Shown here piece after piece: positions 1-10,300 of a stretch of 45,695 bases of DNA. Under the pieces are notes generated by a model. It ran no database searches and was not told where the DNA came from. It saw only the letters and a program-made list of their open reading frames with translations. Every line of letters starts with the position of its first letter. The stretch's first letter is position 1. The position numbers and the translations under genes were made by a program. This DNA comes from Pseudomonas sp. Q11 (GTDB taxonomy: Bacteria; Pseudomonadota; Gammaproteobacteria; Pseudomonadales; Pseudomonadaceae), in assembly GCF_024494355.1 (NCBI RefSeq), contig NZ_JAKNQY010000002.1:370055-415749 (forward strand), in the 5' to 3' direction.

Positions 1-43
1 GCGATGGCGGTGGGTCAGTCAGCATTGATGTTGGATGTGACGG

Positions 44-149
44 CCTCTTCGCGAGAAAGCCCGCTCCCACAATGGAGCTGCGGTGAACCCAAAGCTCATG
101 AACACCCCAATCTCCTGTGGGGAGCGAGCCTGCTCGCGATGGCGGTGTC
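44..149. repeat. REP inverted pair (GTGGGAGC family)
   Basis: Two facing copies of the REP palindrome lie here: a degenerate one near 45-70 (CGCGAGAAAGCCCGCTCCCAC) and a canonical one near 115-145 (GGGAGCGAGCCTGCTCGCG). The facing pair is the usual REPIN arrangement. It sits just downstream of the AraC gene on its minus strand, where such elements often act as 3-prime-end structures. Bases 1-18 resemble the tail of a further copy cut by the window edge. Confidence 0.8.
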
Positions 150-165
150 AGCCGCGCCATGGTCA

Positions 166-957
166 TCAAGCCATGTGCCTGCGTCGATACTCCTCTGGCG
201 TGGTGCCCATCATTTTGCGAAACATGCTGATGAACGCCGAGGCGCTGCTGTAGCCCAGGTCCAGGCCGATGGTTTCCACGGTCTGGCCTCGTTCGAGCAG
301 GGCCAGGGCTTCGATGACTTTCAGGCGCTGGCGCCATTGCACCAGTGAGATGCCCAGGTCCCGCTGTGCCCGGCGCATCAGCGTGCGTTCGGTGGTGTTG
401 GCGGCGCGGGCCAGTTCCGGCAGCGAGCGTGGGTCACCCGGGTTGGCCTCCAGGGCTCGCAGTACCGGTCCCAACAGTGGATCGTCGGAGGAGGGCAGGT
501 AGCTGCCAACGTGGGGCGCCTGGGTCAGTTTGTCCACCAGCACGTGTAATAAACGTTGCTGTTGAGGTGTCGGCGTAGCGCTCGGCGGGTCGTTGCGCAG
601 TTCTTCCAGGAGGGCGCGGATCAACGGGCTCAAGGTCAATGCGCAAGGCCAGGCGGGCAGGGCGCTGCACAGTTCGGCTGACAGGTACAAAGAGCAATGA
701 CAGGCCTCATGCCGATTGAATCCCATGTGTTCCATGTCCGATGGTAACCAGATGCCGTACTGCGGCGGTGCCAGGTAGTGATGTCCGGCGATCTCGATCT
801 CCATGACCCCGCTATAGGAGTAGACGAACTCGCCCCAGGCGTGGCGGTGTCGTGGGTAAGTGGCGTGGGCCGGCATGCAGGCGCTGCGAAAATAAATCGG
901 CGTCGGCAGGGTGGCTTCGAACGGCGGAATCTTCAAATGCTGGGCAGGTGGATGCAT
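166..957 (-). CDS. AraC family transcriptional regulator
   Basis: A DNA-binding regulator of about 263 residues. The N-terminal half is a cupin-like effector domain (motif RHRHAWGEFVYSYSG near residues 35-55). The C-terminal third is the double helix-turn-helix of AraC/XylS proteins (LPELARAANTTERTLMRRAQ, then ETIGLDLGYSSASAFISMFRK and a TPEEYRRR end). The size is normal for cupin-AraC regulators. An ATG at 957 is preferred; an in-frame GTG at 966 adds three residues and neither has a strong Shine-Dalgarno. The gene is divergent from the EamA transporter gene, whose start lies 110 bp away, so that transporter is its most likely target. The effector cannot be told from sequence. Confidence 0.9.
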   Translation of the reverse strand: MHPPAQHLKIPPFEATLPTPIYFRSACMPAHATYPRHRHAWGEFVYSYSGVMEIEIAGHHYLAPPQYGIWLPSDMEHMGFNRHEACHCSLYLSAELCSALPAWPCALTLSPLIRALLEELRNDPPSATPTPQQQRLLHVLVDKLTQAPHVGSYLPSSDDPLLGPVLRALEANPGDPRSLPELARAANTTERTLMRRAQRDLGISLVQWRQRLKVIEALALLERGQTVETIGLDLGYSSASAFISMFRKMMGTTPEEYRRRHMA

Positions 958-1066
958 ATCGACCACGATGGCGGATTGCCGGGATGGTTTGTCGGGTTAT
1001 CACTATATCCATCAAAGTTGTCAGGCAGACAATCCTTTCCTCAAATCAATCCTCAGGACTAATCCC

Positions 1067-1996
1067 ATGACGACCCGCCGCGCCCTGGATGGCCCAGTCT
1101 GCGCCCTAATGACTGGCCTGTGCGCCATCTGGGGTTTTCAGCAGGTCGCAATCAAGGCCAGCGCCGCCGATATGGCGCCCATGCTGCAATTGGGTCTGCG
1201 CTCGGCCATCGCCGCAGTATTGGTATCGCTACTGGTGTGGGTGCGGGGCGAGCGTCTGTCGCTGGCCGATGGCAGTTGGCGTCCGGGCCTGCTGGTGGGG
1301 TTGCTGTTTGCCCTGGAGTTCGTGATGGTGGGTGAAGGCCTGCGCCACACGACGGCTTCACACATGGTGATTTTCCTCTACACCGCGCCCATGTTCGCCG
1401 CCCTGGGGCTGCACTGGAAACTGCCAAGCGAGCGCCTAAAACCTGTGCAATGGCTGGGTATCGCCGTGGCATTCGGCGGTATTGTCGTGGCCTTCAGCGG
1501 TGGTTCTGGATCGGCGAGCGGCAGCTCGCTGCTCGGCGATGGCATGGGCTTGCTGGCCGGTGCGCTCTGGGGAGCGACCACGGTGACGGTGCGTTGTTCG
1601 CGGTTGACGAACCTGCCCGCCAGCCAGACGTTGCTGTATCAATTGGTCGGCGCCGGGGTGCTGCTGGTAGGGATGTCGGTAGCGCTGGGGCAAACGACGA
1701 TCAACCCCACACCGCAACTGCTGGCCAGCCTGGCCTTTCAGGTATTGCTGGTATCGTTCGCCAGTTTTCTGATCTGGTTTTCCCTGCTGCGCCGCTACCT
1801 GGCTTCGCAATTGGGGGTGCTGTCGTTCATGACGCCGCTGTTTGGCATCGGTTTCGGAGTCTGGTTGTTGGATGAACCGCTGGAGCCGAACTTCATCGTC
1901 GGCGCCGCTCTGGTATTGAGTGGGATTCTACTGGTCAGCGGTTACGGATGGTTTCGCCAGCGTTGGGGGCGATGGCCGGTTTTGCGGCGGGAGTAA
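1067..1996 (+). CDS. EamA/DMT family transporter
   Basis: An inner-membrane protein of 309 residues with about ten hydrophobic segments arranged as two EamA (DUF6) repeats, roughly residues 12-140 and 155-290. The first repeat carries GFQQVAIKAS and the second carries LLGDGMGLLAGALWGATTV, both typical of drug/metabolite exporters of the RhaT/YdcZ superfamily. The open frame extends upstream to 911, but the ATG at 1067 gives the family's normal short N-terminus and avoids overlap with the divergent AraC gene. Substrate unknown; family members export amino acids or small metabolites. Divergence from an AraC regulator suggests inducible expression. Confidence 0.9.
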   Translation: MTTRRALDGPVCALMTGLCAIWGFQQVAIKASAADMAPMLQLGLRSAIAAVLVSLLVWVRGERLSLADGSWRPGLLVGLLFALEFVMVGEGLRHTTASHMVIFLYTAPMFAALGLHWKLPSERLKPVQWLGIAVAFGGIVVAFSGGSGSASGSSLLGDGMGLLAGALWGATTVTVRCSRLTNLPASQTLLYQLVGAGVLLVGMSVALGQTTINPTPQLLASLAFQVLLVSFASFLIWFSLLRRYLASQLGVLSFMTPLFGIGFGVWLLDEPLEPNFIVGAALVLSGILLVSGYGWFRQRWGRWPVLRRE

Positions 1997-2010
1997 GGGA
2001 GACAAGCCCA

Positions 2011-2142
2011 TGTGGCGAGGGAGCTTGCTCCCGCTGGGCTGCGCAGCAGCCCCAAAGCCAGGCAACGCGATCATTCAGGTAGACCGCATTGCCTGGGTTG
2101 CGACTGCTGCGCAGTCGAGCGGGAGCAAGCTCCCTCGCCACA
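2011..2142. repeat. REP inverted pair (GTGGCGAGGGAGC family)
   Basis: The outer arms TGTGGCGAGGGAGCTTGCTC and its complement at the right end face each other. Between them a second inverted repeat (CCAGGCAACGCG against CGCATTGCCTGG, one mismatch) gives a long cruciform. The element fills the gap between the convergent EamA gene and ilvE, so it probably serves as a two-sided transcript end. Confidence 0.8.
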
Positions 2143-2173
2143 AAAGCCCCCTAGTGCAACGGGGAGGCTTGGA

Positions 2174-3193
2174 TCAAACCTTGACGATCCAGCCCGCCGG
2201 CGCTTCCACGTCACCGGTCTGCACGCCAGTCAGCTCTTTGTAGAGTTTCTGGGTGATCGGACCGACTTCGGTTTCGCTGTGGAACACGTGCAGCTTGTCC
2301 TTGTAGCTGATACCGCCGATCGGGGTAATGACCGCAGCGGTACCGCAGGCGCCGGCTTCCTTGAAGTCCGACAGTTTGTCGATGAACACGTCGCCTTCGA
2401 TCACTTCCAGGCCCAGGCGCGATTTGGCCAGTTCGATCAGCGACAGGCGGGTGATGCCCGGCAGGACCGAAGGGGATTTGGGGGTGACGAATTTGTTGTC
2501 GTGGGTGATGCCGAAGAAGTTCGCCGAACCGACTTCCTCGATTTTCGAGTGGGTCATCGGGTCCAGGTAGATGCAGTCGGCGAAACTGGCCTTCTTGGCC
2601 TGGGAACCGGGCATCAGGCTGGCGGCGTAGTTGCCACCGACCTTGGCCGCGCCGGTGCCTTGTGGGGCGGCGCGGTCGAAGCTGGAGATCAGGAAGTTGT
2701 GTGGGGTCAGCCCGCCCTTGAAATAGGCGCCGACCGGGATGCAGAAGACCGAGAAAATGAACTCAGGCGCGGTGCGCACGCCGATGTTGTCACCTACGCC
2801 GATCACGAAGGGGCGCAGGTACAGCGCGCCGCCGGTGCCGTAAGGCGGGATGAAGCGCTCGTTGGCGCGGACCACTTGCTTGCAGGCTTCGACGAACTGC
2901 TCGGTCTCGACGAACGGCATCAGCAGGCGGGCGCAGCTGCGCTGCATGCGGGCGGCGTTCTGGTCCGGGCGGAACAGGTTGATCGAACCGTCCTTGCAGC
3001 GATAGGCCTTCAGGCCTTCGAAGCATTGCTGACCGTAGTGCAGGGCGGTGGAGCCCTCGCTGATGTGCAGCACGTTGTCGTCGGTCAGGGTGCCGGCGTC
3101 CCAGGCGCCATCGCGCCAGTGCGACAGGTAGCGCTTGTCGGTCTTGATGTAGTCAAAGCCCAGTTTGTCCCAATTGATGCTCTCGTTACCCAT
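2174..3193 (-). CDS. ilvE: branched-chain amino acid aminotransferase
   Basis: A PLP-dependent class IV aminotransferase of 339 residues that reversibly transfers the amino group between leucine, isoleucine or valine and 2-oxoglutarate. The type II BCAT signature is clear: EGLKAYR near 59-65, the catalytic lysine K184 in KVGGNYAAS, and [10 protein letters not shown] near 218-227. The ATG at 3193 has a good AGAGGG ribosome binding site. It lies immediately downstream of lpdV on the same strand, but a REP pair and about 290 bp intervene, so it is probably a separate transcript. Beside the bkd operon, the enzyme would supply the 2-oxo acids that the dehydrogenase complex oxidises, as well as serving biosynthesis. 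Confidence 0.95.
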   Translation of the reverse strand: MGNESINWDKLGFDYIKTDKRYLSHWRDGAWDAGTLTDDNVLHISEGSTALHYGQQCFEGLKAYRCKDGSINLFRPDQNAARMQRSCARLLMPFVETEQFVEACKQVVRANERFIPPYGTGGALYLRPFVIGVGDNIGVRTAPEFIFSVFCIPVGAYFKGGLTPHNFLISSFDRAAPQGTGAAKVGGNYAASLMPGSQAKKASFADCIYLDPMTHSKIEEVGSANFFGITHDNKFVTPKSPSVLPGITRLSLIELAKSRLGLEVIEGDVFIDKLSDFKEAGACGTAAVITPIGGISYKDKLHVFHSETEVGPITQKLYKELTGVQTGDVEAPAGWIVKV

Positions 3194-3276
3194 GACACCC
3201 TCTATTTCTTAACAACCGCCGAAACGGTTCAAGGCTTCTGACGTTTTTTGGATGGGGACAACAATACTTCATTCCG

Positions 3277-3324
3277 GGGCTGTTTCGCAGCCTGTTACAT
3301 GGATCCTGCAGCTGAAAACAGCCC
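3277..3324. promoter_or_regulatory. inverted repeat upstream of ilvE
   Basis: Perfect 9-bp arms GGGCTGTTT (3277-3285) and AAACAGCCC (3316-3324) flank a 30-nt centre. The repeat lies about 85-130 nt upstream of the ilvE start. It has no U-run behind it in either direction, so it is not a standard intrinsic terminator. It could be an operator or a leader hairpin. Confidence 0.4.
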
Positions 3325-3342
3325 TGCGGTCGTTGTGAGGGA

Positions 3343-3469
3343 TTGTGGGAGCAAGGCTTGCTGTGGGAGCAAGGCTTGCCCGCGATACAGCCAACGCGGT
3401 CCTTGGTGAACCGAGGCGCCTGCATCGCGAGCAAGCTTTGCTCCCACAGCAAGCCTTGCTCCCACAAGT
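3343..3469. repeat. REP pair with duplicated outer arms
   Basis: The REP edge TGTGGGAGCAAGGCTTGC occurs twice in tandem on the left (3344-3379). Two complementary CTCCCACA-ending copies lie in tandem on the right (about 3430-3467). The result is a double-armed palindrome between lpdV and the ilvE promoter. Confidence 0.75.
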
Positions 3470-3485
3470 TATTCACCCACAACTG

Positions 3486-4868
3486 TCACAGATGCAACGC
3501 ATGCCCCAACGCCCGCAGCGCCGCTTCCTGCACCGCCTCGCCCAGCGTCGGATGGGCGTGGATGGTGCCGGCGATGTCTTCCAGGTGTGCGCCCATTTCC
3601 AGGGACTGGCCGAACGCGGTGGACAGCTCCGACACACCGACGCCGACCGCTTGCCAGCCGACGATCAGGTGATTGTCCCGCCGCGCCACGACCCGCACGA
3701 AACCGCTTTTCGATTCCAGGGTCATGGCCCGACCATTGGCGGCGAACGGGAAGCTGGAAACGATGCAGTCGAGCCCGGCAGCCTTGGCTTCGTCCGGGGT
3801 CTTGCCAACCACCACCAGTTCCGGGTCGGTAAAGCACACCGCAGCGATGGCCGTCGGGGTGAACTCGCGAGGCTGGCCGGCGATCAGCTCGGCAACCATT
3901 TCGCCCTGGGCCATGGCGCGGTGAGCGAGCATCGGTTCGCCGCTCAAATCACCGATGGCCCAGACGTTGCGCATGCTGGTTTGGCAACGGTTGTCGATTT
4001 TTACCGCCGAACCGTTCATCTCAAGCTGCAGCGCTTCGAGGTTCCAACCCAGGGTGTTGGGTTTGCGACCAACGGCCACCAGCACCCGGTCGGTGTCCAG
4101 GTTCAGCGTATCGCCAGCGGGATTGCGCACTTGCAACGTGCTGGCTTGGGCATCGAAACCTTCGACGCTGTGTTTGAGGAACAGCTTCACGCCCAGCTGC
4201 TTGAGCGCCTCGTGCACCGGTTGGGTCAGTTCGCCGTCGTAGGCCGGCAGAATCCGCTCCTGGGCCTCGACCACGCTGACCTCGGCGCCGAGTTTGCGGT
4301 AGGCAATACCCAACTCCAGGCCGATGTAGCCACCGCCCACCACTACCAGGTGCTTGGGCACCGAGGCAGGGGCGAGGGCTTCGGTGGAGGAAATGATCGG
4401 CCCGCCAATCGGCAGCATTGGCAGGTCGACGCTTTTCGAACCGGTAGCCAGCAGCAGGTGTTCGCACTGGATGCGCGTGTCACCGACGTTAACCGTCTTG
4501 CCATCGACTACCTTGGCCCAGCCCTGAATGACCTGGACCTTATGCTTTTTCAGCAGCGCCGCGACGCCGGTGGTCAGCCGGTCAACGATGCCGTCCTTCC
4601 ACTCCACGCTCTTGCTGATCTCCAGCGTTGGCGCCGCCACGGTGATGCCCAGGGCCGAGCCCTGGCTATGGTGCCGTGTCTGATGGAACTGCTCGGCGAC
4701 GTGAATCAACGCCTTGGACGGAATGCAGCCGATGTTCAGGCACGTTCCGCCCAGCGCCTGGCCTTCCACCAGAATGGTTGGGATGCCCAACTGACCGGCG
4801 CGAATCGCCGCCACATAACCGCCGGGGCCGCCGCCGATAATCAGCAGCGTGGTGTGCAAAGTCTGCAT
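3486..4868 (-). CDS. lpdV: dihydrolipoyl dehydrogenase (E3) of branched-chain keto acid complex
   Basis: An FAD flavoprotein of 460 residues that reoxidises the dihydrolipoyl arms of the E2 core with NAD+. The N-terminal dinucleotide fold ([12 protein letters not shown], residues 10-21) is followed by the redox-active disulfide C43/C48 in [13 protein letters not shown]. The second nucleotide-binding motif is [12 protein letters not shown], and the C-terminal active-site histidine lies in HAHPTLGEA. Length matches the specialised Lpd-Val of Pseudomonas (about 460) rather than the longer general E3. It is the last gene of the bkd operon, starting 3 nt after bkdB ends. Confidence 0.95.
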   Translation of the reverse strand: MQTLHTTLLIIGGGPGGYVAAIRAGQLGIPTILVEGQALGGTCLNIGCIPSKALIHVAEQFHQTRHHSQGSALGITVAAPTLEISKSVEWKDGIVDRLTTGVAALLKKHKVQVIQGWAKVVDGKTVNVGDTRIQCEHLLLATGSKSVDLPMLPIGGPIISSTEALAPASVPKHLVVVGGGYIGLELGIAYRKLGAEVSVVEAQERILPAYDGELTQPVHEALKQLGVKLFLKHSVEGFDAQASTLQVRNPAGDTLNLDTDRVLVAVGRKPNTLGWNLEALQLEMNGSAVKIDNRCQTSMRNVWAIGDLSGEPMLAHRAMAQGEMVAELIAGQPREFTPTAIAAVCFTDPELVVVGKTPDEAKAAGLDCIVSSFPFAANGRAMTLESKSGFVRVVARRDNHLIVGWQAVGVGVSELSTAFGQSLEMGAHLEDIAGTIHAHPTLGEAVQEAALRALGHALHL

Positions 4869-4871
4869 TAA

Positions 4872-6134
4872 TTACTCCACAAACAGGGTGGCGGGTTGTT
4901 CGAGCAGGCCGCGCAGGGCCTGGATGAATTGCGCCGCGTCCATGCCGTCGACCACCCGGTGATCGAAGGAACTGGAAAGGTTCATCATCTTGCGGATCAC
5001 GATCTGGCCCTTGATCACCACGGGCCGTTCGACGATTTTGTTCACGCCGACGATCGCCACTTCCGGCAGGTTCAGCACCGGCGTACTGACGATTCCGCCG
5101 AGGGCGCCGAGGCTGGTCAGGGTGATGGTCGAGCCGGACAGCTCATCGCGGCTGGCCTTGCCATTGCGGGCCGAGGTGGCCAGGCGCGAGATTTCTGCCG
5201 CGCTGTCCCACAGGCTGCGGGCTTCGGCGTGGCGCACCACCGGCACCATCAGGCCGACGTCGCTCTGGGTGGCAACGCCGACATGCACGGCGCCCGAGCG
5301 GGTGATGACCTGGGCTTCGTCGTCATAGCGGGCGTTCATTTGCGGGAAGTCGCGCAGGGCCACGACCAGGGCTCGCACCAGGAATGGCAACAAGGTCAGC
5401 TTGCCGCGGCTGGCGCCATGTTTTTCGTTCAGATGAACCCGCAGTTCTTCCAGAGCGCTGACGTCGACTTCCTCAACGTAGCTGAAATGCGCGGCACGTT
5501 GAGTCGCCTCCTGCATGCGCTGGGCGATCTTGCGGCGCATGCCGATCACCGGGATCTGCTGCTCGTCGTGGCGTTCGGCGTAGCCTGCTCCACCTTTGGT
5601 CTGGATCGACGGACCCTGGGCCAGATAGGCCTCCAGGTCTTCGTGCAGGACACGGCCGGCCGGGCCACTGCCCTGGACCAGGCGCAATTGAATGCCCAGG
5701 TCCAGCGCGTGTTTGCGTACGGCCGGAGAGGCCAACGGGCGCTCGTCGGGATCGCGGGCCACCGGGGCTTGCGGAGCCGGGCGTGGCGCCGCAGCGGGTT
5801 TTTCCAGCGCCGGTTCAGGCGTTGCCACCGGCGCGGGTTTCGGCGCTGGCGCGGCGACGGCGGGTTGCGCCGATTCCTTGAGGTTGCCGGCACCTTCGAC
5901 TTCAATGCGGATCAGTTCGCTGCCCACCGCCATGACTTCGCCCGGCTCGCCACCCAGGGCAATCACCCGACCGTGCACTGGCGAGGGAATGTCCACCATG
6001 GCCTTGTCGGTCATGACATCGGCCAGTACCTGGTCCTCGACCACCATGTCGCCAACCTTGACGTGCCACACCGACAGTTCTACTTCGGCGATGCCTTCGC
6101 CAATGTCCGGCATCTTGATAACGTGCGTGCCCAT
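4872..6134 (-). CDS. bkdB: lipoamide acyltransferase (E2) of branched-chain keto acid complex
   Basis: The core acyltransferase, 420 residues. It takes isobutyryl, isovaleryl or 2-methylbutyryl groups from E1 onto its lipoyl lysine and passes them to CoA. Domains in order: lipoyl domain (lipoylated K44 in VMTDKAMVDIPSP), an Ala/Pro-rich linker (about 88-130), the peripheral subunit-binding domain (LASPAVRKHALDLGI, about 132-170) and the catalytic domain ending in SFDHRVVDGMDAA with H392 and D396. The stop of bkdA2 directly abuts its start, indicating tight translational coupling. Confidence 0.96.
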   Translation of the reverse strand: MGTHVIKMPDIGEGIAEVELSVWHVKVGDMVVEDQVLADVMTDKAMVDIPSPVHGRVIALGGEPGEVMAVGSELIRIEVEGAGNLKESAQPAVAAPAPKPAPVATPEPALEKPAAAPRPAPQAPVARDPDERPLASPAVRKHALDLGIQLRLVQGSGPAGRVLHEDLEAYLAQGPSIQTKGGAGYAERHDEQQIPVIGMRRKIAQRMQEATQRAAHFSYVEEVDVSALEELRVHLNEKHGASRGKLTLLPFLVRALVVALRDFPQMNARYDDEAQVITRSGAVHVGVATQSDVGLMVPVVRHAEARSLWDSAAEISRLATSARNGKASRDELSGSTITLTSLGALGGIVSTPVLNLPEVAIVGVNKIVERPVVIKGQIVIRKMMNLSSSFDHRVVDGMDAAQFIQALRGLLEQPATLFVE

Positions 6135-7193
6135 TCAGACCTCCATGACCCGTTTCAACGCCGCGCCCACCCGGGACGGCCCTGGGAAATACGCCCACTC
6201 CTGCGCATGCGGGTAGGGAGTGTCCCAACCAGTGACACGCTCGATAGGCGCTTCCAGGTGATGGAAACAATGCTCTTGCACCAGCGACACCAACTCGGCG
6301 CCGAAACCGCAGGTGCGGGTGGCTTCGTGGACCACCACACAGCGGCCGGTCTTCTTCACGGACTTGACGATGGTCTCAAGGTCCAGCGGCCAGAGGCTGC
6401 GCAGGTCGATGACTTCGGCGTCGATGCCGGTTTCTTCGGCGGCGACCTGGGACACATACACCGTGGTGCCGTAGGTGAGGATGGTCACATCCTTGCCCGG
6501 GCGGGTGATGGCGGCGACGTCCAGCGGTACGGTGTAGTAACCGTCCGGCACCTGCGCCGACGGGTGTTTCGACCACGGCGTTACCGGGCGGTCGTGGTGG
6601 CCGTCGAACGGGCCGTTATACAGGCGCTTGGGTTCGAGGAAGATCACCGGGTCATCGTTTTCGATGGAGGCGATCAGCAGGCCCTTGGCGTCGTAAGGGT
6701 TCGATGGCATGACGGTGCGCAAGCCGCAAACCTGGGTGAACATCGCTTCGATGCTCTGGCTGTGGGTCTGGCCGCCATAGATGCCGCCGCCGCAGGGCAT
6801 GCGCAGGGTCATCGGCGCGGTGAACTCGCCGGCGGAGCGATAGCGCAGGCGCGCCGCTTCGGAAATGATCTGGTCCGAGGCCGGGTAGACGTAGTCGGCG
6901 AACTGGATCTCGGCCACCGGCCGTAACCCGTAGGCGCCCATGCCCACCGCCACGCCGACGATACCGCTTTCAGAGATCGGTGCATCGAACACCCGGGAGG
7001 TGCCGTACTTGTTCTGCAGGCCTTCGGTGCAGCGGAACACGCCGCCGAAGTAGCCCACGTCCTGGCCGAACACCACGACGTTGTCGTCGCGCTCAAGCAT
7101 CACGTCCATGGCCGAGCGCAGGGCCTGGATCATGGTCATGGTGGTAGTGGTCATGGCGGTGTCCAGCTGGATAGTGTTGTTGTGATCGTTCAT
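6135..7193 (-). CDS. bkdA2: 2-oxoisovalerate dehydrogenase E1 beta subunit
   Basis: The beta subunit, 352 residues, of the thiamin-diphosphate decarboxylase of the branched-chain complex. The transketolase pyrimidine-binding fold is seen (VVVFGQDVGYFGGVFRCTEGL near 40-60, FDAPISESGIVGVAVGMGAYG near 90-110). The C-terminal transketolase domain begins near the TILTYGTTVYVS stretch. It works as an alpha2-beta2 heterotetramer with BkdA1, whose stop codon lies one base upstream of this start. Length and operon order match the Pseudomonas bkd system. Confidence 0.96.
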   Translation of the reverse strand: MNDHNNTIQLDTAMTTTTMTMIQALRSAMDVMLERDDNVVVFGQDVGYFGGVFRCTEGLQNKYGTSRVFDAPISESGIVGVAVGMGAYGLRPVAEIQFADYVYPASDQIISEAARLRYRSAGEFTAPMTLRMPCGGGIYGGQTHSQSIEAMFTQVCGLRTVMPSNPYDAKGLLIASIENDDPVIFLEPKRLYNGPFDGHHDRPVTPWSKHPSAQVPDGYYTVPLDVAAITRPGKDVTILTYGTTVYVSQVAAEETGIDAEVIDLRSLWPLDLETIVKSVKKTGRCVVVHEATRTCGFGAELVSLVQEHCFHHLEAPIERVTGWDTPYPHAQEWAYFPGPSRVGAALKRVMEV

Positions 7194-7194
7194 G

Positions 7195-8436
<1,242 letters not shown>

Positions 8437-8486
8437 CTACGCTCGATCTTGTGAATTTCTTGTAGTGGGCGCGCTAGCTGACGAAC

Positions 8487-8593
8487 TTTCCTGGGTAAGG
8501 AAAATTGTCCTACAACAATCATAGGCTCGACGCAGAAGAATATTTTTCTCTGTTAGGTTGCTGTTCAGATCATTTGCAGATAAAAAATCTGCA
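8487..8593. promoter_or_regulatory. bkdR-bkdA1 divergent control region with Lrp-like boxes
   Basis: Four symmetric elements are spaced along the gap: TTTCCT/AGGAAA (8487-8503), ATTGT/ACAAT (8504-8519), AGAATATTTTTCT (8538-8549 core; fits all 13 inner positions of the E. coli Lrp consensus YAGHAWATTWTDCTR) and TGCAGAT-AAAAA-ATCTGCA (8575-8593, perfect 7-bp arms). Lrp-type proteins wrap DNA at several sites, and BkdR of P. putida is known to bind the equivalent region. The match to individual sites is inference. Confidence 0.6.
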
Positions 8594-8622
8594 CAACGAT
8601 AAAAAATAGGATTATTTGTCTC

Positions 8623-9111
8623 ATGCGTAAACTCGATCGCACCGACATCGGCATTCTGAACAGCCTTCAGGAAAACGCCCGCATCACCAACGCCGAGCTC
8701 GCCCGGTCGGTCAATCTCTCGCCCACGCCGTGCTTCAACCGGGTCCGGGCCATGGAGGAGCTGGGGGTGATACGCGAGCAGGTCACGCTGCTGGATGCCG
8801 ATCTGCTGGGCCTGCATGTCAACGTGTTCATCCACGTCAGCCTGGAAAAACAGGTGGAGGAGGCGTTACAGCACTTCGAAGAGGCGATCTCCGACCGGCC
8901 GGAGGTGATGGAGTGCTACCTGATGGCAGGCGACCCGGATTACCTGATCCGCGTGCTGGTGCCGTCGATCCAGTCGCTGGAGCGGTTCATGATGGACTTT
9001 CTGACCAAGGTCCCGGGTGTGGCGAATATCCGCTCGAGCTTTGCGCTCAAGCAGGTGCGCTACAAGACCGCGCTGCCGTTGCCGGCCAATGGGTTGACCT
9101 TGGGTACCTGA
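8623..9111 (+). CDS. bkdR: Lrp/AsnC family activator of the bkd operon
   Basis: A regulator of 162 residues. It has an N-terminal winged helix-turn-helix ([38 protein letters not shown], residues 4-41) and a C-terminal RAM/AsnC ligand domain (about 65-145, with [16 protein letters not shown]). Divergence from bkdA1 with a shared promoter region is the classical arrangement of BkdR, which activates bkd transcription when branched-chain amino acids are present. An AGGA lies 11 nt before the ATG. Confidence in the function rests on context as much as on the family. Confidence 0.93.
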   Translation: MRKLDRTDIGILNSLQENARITNAELARSVNLSPTPCFNRVRAMEELGVIREQVTLLDADLLGLHVNVFIHVSLEKQVEEALQHFEEAISDRPEVMECYLMAGDPDYLIRVLVPSIQSLERFMMDFLTKVPGVANIRSSFALKQVRYKTALPLPANGLTLGT

Positions 9112-9125
9112 ACTCCCGCTGGGCC

Positions 9126-9224
9126 TGTAGGAGCTGCCGAGCGAAGCGAGGCTGCGATCTTGTCCCAGACAATTGAGTCGCGAGCCAAAGATCAAAAGAT
9201 CGCAGCCTTCGGCAGCTCCTACAC
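9126..9224. repeat. REP inverted pair (TGTAGGAGCTG family)
   Basis: The outer arms TGTAGGAGCTGCCGA and TCGGCAGCTCCTACA flank inner complementary GCTGCGATC and GATCGCAGC blocks. The element fills the gap between convergent bkdR and the epimerase gene and is the third REP family in the window. Confidence 0.8.
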
Positions 9225-9241
9225 GAACCTGTCTGGAGGGG

Positions 9242-10111
9242 TTACAGGAGTCGACACTGCATCGAAAACCCCAACGCCACCGACTGCCCTTGCTCCAGCA
9301 AGCGTAACCCTGGCCGCCCTGGCAGGTGGTGGGCATTGACCGGATGGCTGACCGGTTCGATGCAAAAAAAATCCAGGCCCACGGGACAGTACAGCAGGAA
9401 GTATTCGCTACCGCTGGCTCGGCATTCCAGCTCATAACCCAGGTCCGGTTGCTGGATCAGGCAATGCCCGTCCCACCCGCCAAAACCGTTGTCCACGAGG
9501 GTGTCCGGCAGCAAGCGGGGTTGTTGGAAGTCCCAGGTTTGAGGAATGTTGCCTAACGTTGTCGGCAGTTTTTTCTCATCGCACATCCAGACTTCGCTCG
9601 CCCGGGTTTGCAGGCGCGTGCCGGCGGTGCGCGGAAAATACGGATGCAAGCCCAGCCCATGCCAGGCGGGCTGTTCGGCCATGTGGGTGACGAGCATTGC
9701 GATTTGCAGTTGGCCGCCGCTGAGGCGAATCCGCAGGCTGGCGCAGTAGGCGAACGGGGATTGGCTGTCGAGTTGCAGCAACACTTCCTGGGCGCTTTGC
9801 TCTATCACTTGCCAGGGTTGCTGCCAGGCGCTGCCATGGATCGGGAACGGATCGTTGGGGCTGTTGGCGTCCAGGGCAAGCCAGCCGCCGGGGCAATCGA
9901 AACCGCCTTGGGCGATCCGGTTCGACCACGGAATCAACGGGAAGCAGCCGAGTTTGCCCGGCAGGCCGTTTTCCAGCGCTTGCGGCGCGGGCGGGCGTAG
10001 CAGGGGAGCGCCAGTGCTGCGCAATGTCCATTCAACGAGACTGGCGCCCAGGTGCGGGGCCAGGGCGAGGCGGGTGAGTTCGTCTTCGAGATGGAGAAGA
10101 GGCGGGGTCAT
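9242..10111 (-). CDS. aldose 1-epimerase family protein (probable mutarotase)
   Basis: A galactose-mutarotase-fold beta-sandwich protein of 289 residues. Recognisable features are WSNRI (62-66), the first histidine H92 in PIHGSAW, H156 in GLHPYFPR and the likely catalytic glutamate E252 in FCIEPVSHP, all in family positions. The frame extends upstream to 10264 through a REP element; the ATG at 10111 is the sensible start. It is the last gene of the hexuronate operon. A mutarotase fits there because uronate dehydrogenase oxidises one cyclic anomer, so anomer interconversion could speed flux. The uronate substrate is inferred. Confidence 0.85.
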   Translation of the reverse strand: MTPPLLHLEDELTRLALAPHLGASLVEWTLRSTGAPLLRPPAPQALENGLPGKLGCFPLIPWSNRIAQGGFDCPGGWLALDANSPNDPFPIHGSAWQQPWQVIEQSAQEVLLQLDSQSPFAYCASLRIRLSGGQLQIAMLVTHMAEQPAWHGLGLHPYFPRTAGTRLQTRASEVWMCDEKKLPTTLGNIPQTWDFQQPRLLPDTLVDNGFGGWDGHCLIQQPDLGYELECRASGSEYFLLYCPVGLDFFCIEPVSHPVNAHHLPGRPGLRLLEQGQSVALGFSMQCRLL

Positions 10112-10190
10112 GGTGGCCTTGTTTTGCAAGGTTGAAAAAACGGTTGTGGGGAAAGCGGGATTGTTGTGTGCGAACCCTGTGGCGAGGACT

Positions 10191-10280
10191 TGTGGGAGCA
10201 AAGCTTGCTCGCGATGAAGATGACGCAGTCCCCCTGGAAACCGAGGAGCCTGCATCGCGGGCAAGCCTTGCTCCCACAGG
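10191..10280. repeat. REP inverted pair (GTGGGAGC family)
   Basis: Facing copies TGTGGGAGCAAAGCTTGCTC and its complement lie between dctM and the mutarotase gene of the same operon. The pair may reduce expression of the last gene or protect the upstream mRNA from exonucleases. Confidence 0.75.
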
Positions 10281-10300
10281 GGGATTTTGTCGTTTGTTCG

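Noticed and set aside
4896..6926. A plus-strand open frame of 676 codons opposite bkdB and bkdA2
   Set aside because: It is antisense to two clearly conserved genes and is Asp/His/Arg/Gly-rich, as expected of a shadow frame in GC-rich DNA.
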